Part shown: piece after piece, positions 45,849-54,693 of the stretch
Layout of the letters: each line of letters starts with the position of its first letter
Position numbering within the stretch: the stretch's first letter is position 1
Notes under the pieces: model-generated
What the model was told of the DNA's origin: nothing
The model's database searches: none
What the model saw: only the letters and a program-made list of their open reading frames with translations
Source of the DNA: a bacterium
GTDB lineage: Bacteria; Actinomycetota; Acidimicrobiia; Acidimicrobiales; Bin134
Reading direction: 5' to 3'
Assembly: GCA_026708015.1 (NCBI GenBank)
Contig: JAPOVT010000029.1
Span: 102,913-166,912, forward strand
DNA: 64,000 bases
Made by a program: the position numbers and the translations under genes

Positions 45849-46739
45849 TTAGCTGCGCTGGTCGCGGAGGAACTGCTCGATTTGGTCGACGAACTCGCCG
45901 GGGTCGGTGGAGCGCATTTCTTCTATCTCGCCGTTCTCGGTGGCTTCCTGGTCGTAGGCGCTCTCCAGTTGGGCGATGTATTCGGAGGTCTCGTCGGCTT
46001 GCTCGGCCAGCTCTGACACGTGGCGCTCGTAGCTCTCGGACATCTCCTCCAGCTCTGAGGTATCGGGGGAGAGGTCCAACAGGGTTCCGAGTCGGCGCAC
46101 CAGGGCCAGGGAGGCCTTGGGTGAGGGGATTTCCGAGGCGTAGCCCGGCACGGCGGCCCACAGCGAAGCGGTTTGCAGTCCGGCGGTGGCGCAGGCATTG
46201 TGCAGCACCCCCACGATGCCGGTGGGGCCCTCGTAGCTGGAGGGGGTGAGCCCCAACTGGGACGCCATCGCCGGGTCGTCGCTGCTGCCATAGATCGGGG
46301 TGGGCCGGGTGTGGGGCACGTCGGACAACAGCGCCCCTAGGGTGACCACTAGGGGGCTGTCGAGCCGCTTGGCCATGTCCACGATCTGCTGGGCGAAGGT
46401 GCGCCACTTGAGCTGGGGCTCGGCACCCACCAGAAGGGCCACTTCGGTGTCGTCGCCGTCGGACGTGTCAGCGCCGTTGACAGTGGCGGCGACAAGGCCG
46501 TTGCTGGGCCATATCAGCGATCGGGAGCCGTCGTCCTCCAAGCGGAGATGGGGCCGGGTCTCAGCAAAGTCGTAGAACGGCTCGGGATCGAGGGTGGCGA
46601 CCTCGGTGGAGTCCCAACGACTGGCTAGCCAGGCCAGCGCCCCCGTGGCTGCGTCTCCGGCATCGTTCCAACCGGTGAAGGCGGCCACCAGGGCCGGCCG
46701 ATTGCGAGGGGATTCATCCACCCAGGTGATCATCGTCAC
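45849..46739 (-). CDS. PAC2 (proteasome assembly chaperone) family protein
   Basis: This 296-residue actinobacterial PAC2-type protein has PALVAAFTGWNDAGDAATGAL at the N-terminus and then LLVGAEPQLKWRTFAQ. VTLGALLSDVPHTRP and GPTGIVGVLHNACATAGL follow, with a long acidic coiled-coil C-terminus (Asp/Glu-rich from residue about 225). PAC2 folds assist proteasome assembly in eukaryotes; the bacterial role is uncertain. It is divergent from the GNAT gene and upstream of the small hypothetical gene on the same strand. Confidence 0.88.
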   Translation of the reverse strand: MTMITWVDESPRNRPALVAAFTGWNDAGDAATGALAWLASRWDSTEVATLDPEPFYDFAETRPHLRLEDDGSRSLIWPSNGLVAATVNGADTSDGDDTEVALLVGAEPQLKWRTFAQQIVDMAKRLDSPLVVTLGALLSDVPHTRPTPIYGSSDDPAMASQLGLTPSSYEGPTGIVGVLHNACATAGLQTASLWAAVPGYASEIPSPKASLALVRRLGTLLDLSPDTSELEEMSESYERHVSELAEQADETSEYIAQLESAYDQEATENGEIEEMRSTDPGEFVDQIEQFLRDQRS

Positions 46740-46797
46740 CCGCCCAACCTATCGCCCCGCTCCGATCAACCCCATCTCGCGCCGGTAGTCTCGCCCC

Positions 46798-47229
46798 ATG
46801 GCGGTTGAGATCACCGAGGCCACCGCGGCCACCGCGGAACTGGTAGAGGCGTTCGAGCAGCTCACCCCCCAGCTGTCGTCGTCTAACCCGCCGCCGTCGG
46901 CTGAGGCCCTGGGGGCAGTCGCCTCCTCCGACGCCACCCGCCTGCTGGTGGCCCATGCCGACGGCGAAATCGTCGGCAGCCTCACCCTGGTGCTGGTGCG
47001 CATCCCCACCGGGCTGCGGGCCATCATCGAGGATGTGGTGGTAGACGAGCACTCCCGGGGCCAGGGCGTGGGCCGGGCGCTCAACGAGGCTGCGCTGGAG
47101 GTGGCCCGCACCGCTGGCGCGGTGACCGTGGATCTCACCTCCCGACCGTCGAGAGAGGCCGCCAATCGCCTCTATCTGCGCCTCGGCTTCGAAGTACGCG
47201 ACACCAACGTCTACCGCTACAAGCTCTGA
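46798..47229 (+). CDS. GNAT family N-acetyltransferase
   Basis: This 143-residue acetyltransferase has the acetyl-CoA-binding motif A, VVVDEHSRGQGVGRALNEAAL (the R/Q-x-x-G-x-G/A core), and motif B region SREAANRLYLRLGFEVRDTNVYRY. The substrate cannot be predicted. It starts 58 bases from the divergent PAC2 gene. Downstream lies the decayed restriction locus. Confidence 0.88.
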   Translation: MAVEITEATAATAELVEAFEQLTPQLSSSNPPPSAEALGAVASSDATRLLVAHADGEIVGSLTLVLVRIPTGLRAIIEDVVVDEHSRGQGVGRALNEAALEVARTAGAVTVDLTSRPSREAANRLYLRLGFEVRDTNVYRYKL

Positions 47230-47397
47230 GTTGGGCCAGAGCGGCTAGCTGCCGTTGACGCTGACTGCGGGCATTGTCCCAGGGCTTCCGCCCGGCTGGC
47301 CTTGGTGTGCGGATCAATTGAAGGTGTTTAGTCCGGTCTGGGAAGGATGCTCTGGGAGTAGCATTTGCCTGCGCTGAAGATGCTGGAGGAGGGCGCC

Positions 47398-48790
47398 ATG
47401 CCAAGGCTGAGCTTCAAGGGGAGGGTCTTTGTTGAGATCTACCATCTGGCTGTGCCTTTCCACGAACTGCTGCCGGTGCGCGACAAGGGGTGCTGCATGA
47501 TGTTGCCGCGCCTCAAACTCCTGCGCGAACTGCTCTGAGAGGACGGCGCGATCTTCGTATCGATCGATGACAACGAGATGCACCACTTGCGCGCCCTAAT
47601 GGACGAGGTATTCGGAGAGGAGAACTTCGTCGCAACAATTTGCTGGCACAAGATGGAGAGTCCCAAGAACACCGCTCGTCACTTCAGTGAGGATCATGAC
47701 TACGTATTGCTTTATGCGCGAAGTGCTGAACAGTGGCGACCAAATCGTCTGCCCCGGTCCGAGGAGATGTTGAAGCGCTACAAGAATCCAGACAACGACC
47801 CGCGAGGCGAATGGCTGTTGAGCGACTTGGCAGCGAGAAATGCGTACTCAAAGGCCGCTATTCGATCACGACGCCAACCGGCAAGACTATCGAAGGGCCA
47901 CCTGCAGAGAGCTATTGGCGGGTGAGCAAGGAGAAATTCGAGGAGCTTGACGCCGACAACCGGATCTGGTGGGGAGAATCTGGTTCGAATCGGCCAGGAA
48001 TCAAACGATTCCTTTCCGAAGTTCAGCAAGGTGTTGTTCCGCAGACAATCTGGCATTGGAAAGATGTTGGTAGTACGCGACACGCCAAGCAGGAATTGAG
48101 TCAAGCGCTGGATCTCGGACCTGGGGAAGACGCTTTCGTAACACCCAAGCCCTCCCGACTCATCCGCCGCATCCTCCAGGTCGCTACCGACCCGGATTCC
48201 ATCGTCTTGGATTCCTTCGCCGGCTCTGGTACCACGGCCCATGCGGTTCTTGCAGAAAACCGAGAAGACGCCGGCAACCGTCGCTTTATCCTTGTTGAGT
48301 TTGAGGACTACGCCGACAGCTCACCGCTGAGCGGGTGAGGCGTGTCATCAACGGCGTGCCAAAGGCAAAGGACGACGACCTTAAAGCCGGGCTCGGCGGC
48401 ACCTTCAGCTACTTCGAGCTCGGGCGTCCCATGCGCCAGGAGTCACTCCTCGACGGATCCCACCTGCCGACATGGGAGAAACTCGCCTCATACATATTCT
48501 TCACCGCAACCGGACAGGAGTTCGACCCGGCCCAGACCGACCGGGAGACCGGATTTGTGGGAAGCACTGAGTCCCACGATGTATTCCTCATCTATGAGCC
48601 GGACGTCGAAAAGCTCAAGAGCCTGGCGCTATCGCTTCCAGTGGCCCGCGTCCTGCCAGCAGGATCGAGGCGCAAGCTCGTCTTCGCTCCGACCAAATAC
48701 CTAGACCCCGAGTTCCTTCACCAGCACCGGATCGACTTCCAGCAGCTCCCCTTCCAGATCTACGAAGCCATCGAGAGGCTTGAAAGTTGA
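47398..48790 (+). pseudogene. Decayed type III restriction-modification methyltransferase (mod)
   Basis: The N-terminus (MPRLSFKGRVFVE at 47398) matches type III Mod starts, but at PVRDKG-CCMMLPRLKLL an in-frame deletion has removed roughly 90 residues, including the DPPYN catalytic motif. A TGA at 47536-47538 then splits LRELL from EDGAIFVSIDDNE. A one-base loss near 47850 shifts the frame (ARNAYSK to GRYSITTPTGK), and a second near 48320 splits FEDYAD from ERVRRVING. The SAM motif LDSFAGSGTTAHA survives. With four lesions the enzyme cannot be active. It is followed by the res remnant with a 4-base overlap. Confidence 0.85.
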
Positions 48791-49953
48791 TCCTAAAGGA
48801 GTACCAGCAGCGGGCGCTGGCGGCTGTGCGCAGTTTCCTTGAAGAGCTCGCGGTGTGGCGGGAAAAGGAGGAGGAAGCTCGGAGCCAGGATCCTGGCTGG
48901 GGGTTCGACTGGATAGAGCGGGCCTGGACCAAGTCCACGACTGGGCGTCCCTACTCCTCGCGCCGTAACGGCCTTGACGAGCAACTGCCCGCTTTTTGCC
49001 TGAAGATCCCGACGGGAGGCGGCAAGACGTTGCTCGCGACGCTGGTCATCGGTCTCGTCAATCTAAAACTGGCGGAGGTTGTTGACAGTCGGGGTCTTTC
49101 GTGAGAGGAAGACCTATGGACGAAAGAGACCAGCAGCGCAAGATCCGGCACCGTTTGGCGGTGCTTCGCCACGCGGAGGAGATGATCAAGCTAGACCTTC
49201 GCATTCGCAACAAGGCGAGCGGCGACTGGCGAGATGCGATTCTTGGTCGTCGCCAATGACCTCCACTTCAATCGGCTTCCCTACGAGATCAAGGCACCCA
49301 AGATGAGACAAGCAAACCGCGACGATGGCGCGCACTACCAGCACAACCTTTTCGACATCACCACTGAGGATGACCTCAACCAGTTCGAAAACTCCGTCGC
49401 GACGTATCTCGACGCCCAAGCGAGGCTGTTCTTCTGGTACCGCAACCGTGCCCGCAAGGACTATTACGTACAGGGCTGGAAGCCACGCCGGATTTACGCC
49501 GACTTCATCGTGACACTGAAAGGTGACGAACCTGGAGACGACGACTTCCACAAGGTCTTCGTAGTCGAGACCAAGGGCGTCCATCTCAGTGGTTCAGAAG
49601 ACTCGGAGTACAAGCGAACGGTCTTCGACATCTGCAGCAAGCACGCCGGGGAGACCGATTGGGCTGAATTCGTACCCACCATGCAGACCAAGGTGCTCCG
49701 CTTCGTGGTCGTCGATGAAGACGAGCGGCAGGCCCGCCTGAACGGGATGCTGTTCTCAGACGAAGAGAGAGGGGTCCTCTATGGCAACATGAAAGACAGG
49801 ACTCCCGCTCGCGTTCACTTGCTGAGCGCCAACTGCCGTCGGCGTAGCAAAGAAGCCATGTCAGGTGCTCGCGTTGACCCGTGCCTTTTTAGCGCTTCTT
49901 TTTTCGCGGCCGGGGTTGGATTTCCTTTTGCGATTGAACGCGTGGTGGCTTAG
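48787..49953 (+). pseudogene. Decayed type III restriction endonuclease subunit (res)
   Basis: The N-terminal piece (MILKEYQQRALAAV, with Walker A PTGGGKTLLAT near residue 75) reads to a stop at 49104. Almost the whole helicase core is missing. From 49234 another frame gives the C-terminal endonuclease part (YADFIVTLKG, then VVETKGVHL, a PD-(D/E)XK core), with family similarity ending about 49770 although the frame runs to 49953. Between the pieces lies a short transposase-like fragment. The 3' end overlaps the opposite-strand protease gene. Confidence 0.75.
49116..49253 (+). mobile_element. Possible transposase N-terminal fragment inside the res pseudogene
   Basis: A 45-codon frame from ATG 49116 begins MDERDQQRKIRHRLAVLRHA, like the start of the HTH region of IS481-type integrases, but after about 22 residues the similarity stops. 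It sits where the res helicase core is missing, so a mobile element may have caused the deletion. The identification rests on a short match. Confidence 0.35.
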
Positions 49954-50917
49954 GGGGCGGACCTTGTTGTACTGGTACGGCAATCTGGCCCACGCGCCTA
50001 ATGAATGCCTTGCCAAGATGGTTCTCGACAATCTTCACCGTTCCCGTGTGATTCATCAGGTGATTGACTGAATGGTGGATGCTCAAGACGAGGTCTTGAA
50101 GCTTGTCGTCTTCTTCTAAGTCCACTACACGTAGGCCAAGGTCTCTGAGTTGCGCTTTGCCAAGGCGTCGACCATGGCTCATGTGCTGGTCGTAGTCAGA
50201 GAGCACTCTTGCGACCGCCTCTGCCTTGGCCCGTGCATCGTCTTCGGAGGCAAACATGTATTTCTCGAGCCAGTCTGTCACCATCGAAGTAGCCAAGTGC
50301 TCAGCGTCGTCACAGATTTGAAGGAGCGCTGGTGATAGACCTCGAATAATTGGAAGCCAGGCGGCAATGTGGTCAGGATTCTGCTTGAGGTCTTCGGTGG
50401 CATCTCGGAACTGTTTTCGTATCGCTGCCGCTGGAGCAGTCCTTGGACCTTCTGGCGTGGCGATAGTCATCTGAGGGTCGATTGGCCCCAGTTGTGAGTG
50501 ATCCCCCAATACGATCTCATCGGCTGCCATGGCCATCATGGTTGCCGCTGACATTGCGGCCACCGGAACAATGACCCGAAGACCTGGGAATCGCCCACGT
50601 ATGTATTCGACTATCGACTCTGCGGCTTCTGCAGTGCCTCTAGGAGAGTGAAGGATCAGGTCGATTGGTCGTTCTCGGTCGAGGCCGTGGACCACTTCCA
50701 TGAACGCACCAACATCTGGATCTAGAGAGATTTGGGTGTCGTCTGGTGCTGCTCCTGGGGGTGGTGCGAAGCCAGCGGTTTCGTAGAGGATGAGGGATCG
50801 CTCGGTATAGTCAGCAAGGTCGCGCATGTAGCGGCGTCGTACCCCGTCAAAGTCAGGCGGCCCGTTTCCTGCCTGGCTATTGATCAGCTCTTTTTCTACT
50901 TGTCCCCAGGTGGCCAC
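49889..50917 (-). CDS. SDH-type Clp-fold serine protease-like protein
   Basis: This 342-residue protein is of the ClpP/crotonase-fold SDH (Ser-Asp-His) protease group. LILHSPRGTAEAAESIVEYIR, AAMSAATMMAMAADEIVLGDHSQLGPIDPQ and the later helical segment are diagnostic; the nucleophile Ser is in MSAAT. There are no obvious membrane helices. The C-terminus is a basic, Pro-rich tail (PRVQSQKEIQPRPRKKKR). A 70-residue gene ends 10 bases upstream on the same strand. The substrate is unknown; a link to the neighbouring restriction remnants is only positional. Confidence 0.8.
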   Translation of the reverse strand: MATWGQVEKELINSQAGNGPPDFDGVRRRYMRDLADYTERSLILYETAGFAPPPGAAPDDTQISLDPDVGAFMEVVHGLDRERPIDLILHSPRGTAEAAESIVEYIRGRFPGLRVIVPVAAMSAATMMAMAADEIVLGDHSQLGPIDPQMTIATPEGPRTAPAAAIRKQFRDATEDLKQNPDHIAAWLPIIRGLSPALLQICDDAEHLATSMVTDWLEKYMFASEDDARAKAEAVARVLSDYDQHMSHGRRLGKAQLRDLGLRVVDLEEDDKLQDLVLSIHHSVNHLMNHTGTVKIVENHLGKAFIRRVGQIAVPVQQGPPPKPPRVQSQKEIQPRPRKKKR

Positions 50918-50926
50918 CGGGTAACT

Positions 50927-51139
50927 CTATATTGCGGGCATGTACTTTCCGGTGGACGAAGAAGATGAGATAGTGACTGTGTAACTCATCTGGCCTTGCG
51001 CGGCCGAATAGGCAGCCATGGCCGACTCGTATAGCTGCACGGCCTCGATTATTCCGGCTGGGGCTTCGAGGTCGTCAAGTGGCACTTCAGCGATTTCCCT
51101 GCTTATGGCACCTTCACTATCGTTGTACGTGGTCACCAC
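50927..51139 (-). CDS. Small hypothetical protein upstream of the Clp-fold protease
   Basis: The 70-residue product starts at GTG 51139, behind a very good AGGAGGT site about 5 bases upstream. It is acidic in the first half and ends in a Ser/Thr-rich tail (VTISSSSSTGKYMPAI). No family is recognised. The 9-base gap to the protease indicates cotranscription; it could be an adaptor, inhibitor or substrate. Confidence 0.6.
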   Translation of the reverse strand: MVTTYNDSEGAISREIAEVPLDDLEAPAGIIEAVQLYESAMAAYSAAQGQMSYTVTISSSSSTGKYMPAI

Positions 51140-51234
51140 TCACCTCCTAGAAGGTAGAATGTAGCGATTGTAACGGTGAGTCGTGTCATCAATTGCTCCA
51201 ATAATCCTAGTGGCACATGCTCAATGCCGTCTGG

Positions 51235-52257
<1,023 letters not shown>

Positions 52258-52290
52258 TCGTTCGTCCTCCTCGGATTGGTGAAAGCCGGA

Positions 52291-53361
52291 CTACGAGACC
52301 GCGGCGGCGGTCAGATCAAGACCGGCGGCGGTGATACCCGTCGCCTGGTTGGCGGCCAGCGCCTCGGCGTTCTCCGGCGATCCCACTGGATAGAAGCAGG
52401 CCTGTTTGTGGCCGGTCTGGCCGGTGTCGAACAGTTCTGGCTCCTCGGTTGTGCACTGCTCCTGGGCGTAGCGGCACCGAGGGGCGAACCGGCAACCCAC
52501 CAGCTCCAGCACCATGTCGGGCGGGCGGCCGCTGATGGCGTCCAGCCGGGTGTGGCTCTGGTGCTCCACTCGGGGGATCGACTTGAACAGCGCCTCGGTG
52601 TAGGGGTGGTTCATGTGGTGGAACAGCGTGGTGGTGTCGGCGGTCTCCACCATCTTTCCGGCGTACATCACCCCGATGCGACGCGCTCGGCCGGCCACCA
52701 CGCCCAAGTCGTGGGTGATGAGGATCATGGCCATACCCAGCTCCTCCTGGAGCGAGGCCAACAAGTCGAGGATCTGCTTCTGCACGGTCACGTCCAGCGC
52801 GGTGGTGGGCTCGTCGGCAATCAGCAGCTTGGGGTTACAGGCCAAGGCGATGGCGATGGTGACCCGCTGGCGCATTCCGCCCGAGAGCTGGTGGGGGTAC
52901 TCCTTGAGCCGCTTACGGGGTTCGGGGATGCCCACCTGGATCATCAGCTCGAGTGCTCGCTCCATGGCCTCCTGCTTGGATGCCCCGAGGTGGTAGCGGA
53001 TGGACTCGGTGATCTGGATGCCCACCTTCTTGACCGGGTTCAGCGATGTCATGGGGTCTTGGAAGATCATCGCCATCTGGGTGCCCCAGAAGTGCTTTGC
53101 CTCGCTGCGGCTCAGTTGGCGGGTGTCCTTGCCGTCGAAGATCACCTTTGAGCCGTCGGGAACGATGGCGTTGCTGGTCAAGATGTTCATGATCGAGCGC
53201 ACTAGCACCGATTTGCCTGAGCCCGACTCGCCCACGATGCCGATGGTCTCGCCCTTGGCCAGCGAGAAGCTCACTCCGTCAACGGCCTTGAGGATCCCGC
53301 GCGGCGTGTCGAAGTAAGTTCGGAGGTTCTCCACCTCCAGTAGCGGACGCTCAGATTCCAC
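52291..53361 (-). CDS. oppD: Oligopeptide/dipeptide ABC transporter ATP-binding protein (OppD type)
   Basis: I chose the GTG at 53361 (MESERPLLEVENLRTYF), which has an AGGGGGA site 6 bases upstream and gives 356 residues; the open frame runs further without family sequence. Walker A is GESGSGKS, the signature is LSGGMRQR, Walker B is LLIADEPTTALDVT, and the C-terminal cysteine set CRFAPRCRYAQEQC is present. It lies between the RDD gene (11-base overlap) and oppF. It should drive peptide uptake together with permeases encoded elsewhere. Confidence 0.93.
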   Translation of the reverse strand: MESERPLLEVENLRTYFDTPRGILKAVDGVSFSLAKGETIGIVGESGSGKSVLVRSIMNILTSNAIVPDGSKVIFDGKDTRQLSRSEAKHFWGTQMAMIFQDPMTSLNPVKKVGIQITESIRYHLGASKQEAMERALELMIQVGIPEPRKRLKEYPHQLSGGMRQRVTIAIALACNPKLLIADEPTTALDVTVQKQILDLLASLQEELGMAMILITHDLGVVAGRARRIGVMYAGKMVETADTTTLFHHMNHPYTEALFKSIPRVEHQSHTRLDAISGRPPDMVLELVGCRFAPRCRYAQEQCTTEEPELFDTGQTGHKQACFYPVGSPENAEALAANQATGITAAGLDLTAAAVS

Positions 53362-54241
53362 TGCGTTCCCCCTGCTTTCTGTGGGCTGGCCCAGACGTGG
53401 CTGACATGTTAAGCGAATCACGGTCCGACTGGGAATCCCTCGGCGCACCCGGCCTGTTTCGGCGTCGGCCCTCGACCTGTCGGCCTATCCCGGTAAGCCC
53501 GCCGAAGAGGCCGTACTTGCGCCGAATCTGCTCTCGAACCGTCATCGGCTGGCCGAACTCATCCAGCACTTCCTCAAGTTCCCCGTCGGGGTCTTCCTGG
53601 TCTCGGTTGTAGGCGATGACGGTGGTTCCGGCCACCCAGTCCGACACCGTGCGGCGGCGGCGGTCGAAGGGGACCGTGAGGTAGGTGGCCGCGTTTGCGA
53701 TGACTCCGCCGAGCACCACGGGGGGCAAGATCCACGGCACTCCGCCCACCAGCCATCGGGCACCGCACCGGCCCAGACTGAGGTGGCCGCCGTCATTGGT
53801 GCGCACGGCCCGCAACTTCATCAGATCCATGGCCGGGGTCTGGCCCTCGTTCCAGCGCAGGAACACCATCGTGTAGACGAAGTGGAAGAAGATGTAGCCC
53901 AGGATGGCGGCGGTGGCCCGGCCCCAGGGTTCGGGCTGCCAGCGGGTGGAAACGTCGTCCATGAACCACAAGAGCTGGATCACGGTGAGCATCCACTGGA
54001 TGAAGAACACGGTGATGGCGTCGATGATCCGGGCCAGCGCCCGCCGCCACACCGCGGCCACCGGATACGGCTTGCCGTCGGGCCCGGCCACGATGGTCGC
54101 GCCCTCGGGGAACTCCTCGTCACCCACTGGTGTTTTTCTGGGCTTCGAGCGCCTTGTTGGCGCAGAAGCCAGTTGCCGACGCGCCTTGGACTCCGCACGG
54201 GCAATCGCAGAGTCTCCCAAAGGACTGCCTCTTCCCATCAT
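53351..54241 (-). CDS. RDD family membrane protein
   Basis: This 296-residue protein from ATG 54241 (GAGGG about 7 bases upstream) has a charged N-terminus of about 60 residues and then an RDD domain. WRRALARIIDAITVFFIQWML carries the Arg and Asp of the family name, and further hydrophobic helices (AAILGYIFFHFVYTMVFL, VPWILPPVVLGGVIANAATYL) follow before a charged C-terminal tail. The RDD family has no fixed function; some members act in ion transport. It starts 10 bases after the ArsC-family gene on the same strand. Confidence 0.82.
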   Translation of the reverse strand: MMGRGSPLGDSAIARAESKARRQLASAPTRRSKPRKTPVGDEEFPEGATIVAGPDGKPYPVAAVWRRALARIIDAITVFFIQWMLTVIQLLWFMDDVSTRWQPEPWGRATAAILGYIFFHFVYTMVFLRWNEGQTPAMDLMKLRAVRTNDGGHLSLGRCGARWLVGGVPWILPPVVLGGVIANAATYLTVPFDRRRRTVSDWVAGTTVIAYNRDQEDPDGELEEVLDEFGQPMTVREQIRRKYGLFGGLTGIGRQVEGRRRNRPGAPRDSQSDRDSLNMSATSGPAHRKQGERSGI

Positions 54242-54251
54242 GGCCGCGCCC

Positions 54252-54602
54252 TCATAGCAGCTCTTCAACCAACTCCGAGGGGCGGGCGATCACGGCCCGG
54301 TCGCCGCGCACAACCACGGGGCGCTGCATCAGCTTGGGGTGCTCCATGAGCAGATCCGCAACCGCATTGGCGCTCTGGTAGTCGCCGATGTCGAGCCCGA
54401 GTTCTTTGAAGTGGCCGTCTACCCGCACCAGCTCGGCAGGCTCATTGGGCAGCATCTCCAAGAACCGCTCCAAGTCGTCGCGGCTCAGCGGGGTTTTGAG
54501 GTATTGGACGACGTCGAACTCGACGCCCCGCGACTCGAGAATGTCGAGCGCGCCCCGGGACTTGCCTCAACCGGGGTTGTGGTACACGACAATCTCAGCC
54601 AT
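54252..54602 (-). CDS. arsC: ArsC/Spx-family oxidoreductase with in-frame TGA at the catalytic Cys codon (candidate selenoprotein)
   Basis: A start at ATG 54602 gives MAEIVVYHNPG, a TGA at 54569-54567 (codon 12), then GKSRGALDILESRG and an uninterrupted frame to 54252; 116 residues with the TGA read through. In E. coli ArsC the matching segment is YHNPACGTSR with the catalytic Cys12, so the TGA is exactly at the nucleophile. The rest is intact: YLKTPLSRDDLERFL, FKELGLD, HPKLMQRPVVVRGDRAVIARPSE. A GC-rich hairpin (arms CTCGA/TCGAG, 5-base loop) begins about 18 bases after the TGA and could act as a SECIS. Annotation programs will call only the last 73 codons, from 54473. A recent nonsense mutation is the alternative. 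Confidence 0.75.
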
Positions 54603-54693
54603 CCCTCGACGTTACCCCAGCACGGCAAGTTGTTCTTTTCCGAGACCGTCTGCGGATCGGCGGTGGGAGTACGCCACCATCTACCATGGCGTT

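Noticed and set aside
45331..46407. The full 358-codon minus-strand frame as one gene
   Set aside because: Its first 190 codons are a shadow of the PAC2 gene in another frame; only the part after about 45834 is unobstructed and protein-like.
47536..47538. TGA in the mod pseudogene as a second selenocysteine codon
   Set aside because: The position (LRELL-x-EDGAIF) is not a redox or catalytic site, and the gene carries other disabling lesions, so this is an ordinary nonsense mutation.
54388..54693. 5' extension of the first amidohydrolase by about 100 codons
   Set aside because: The extension is antisense to the ArsC-family gene and has no amidohydrolase similarity; ATG 54694 starts the conserved MHDLVIKGGLIVDGTGG.
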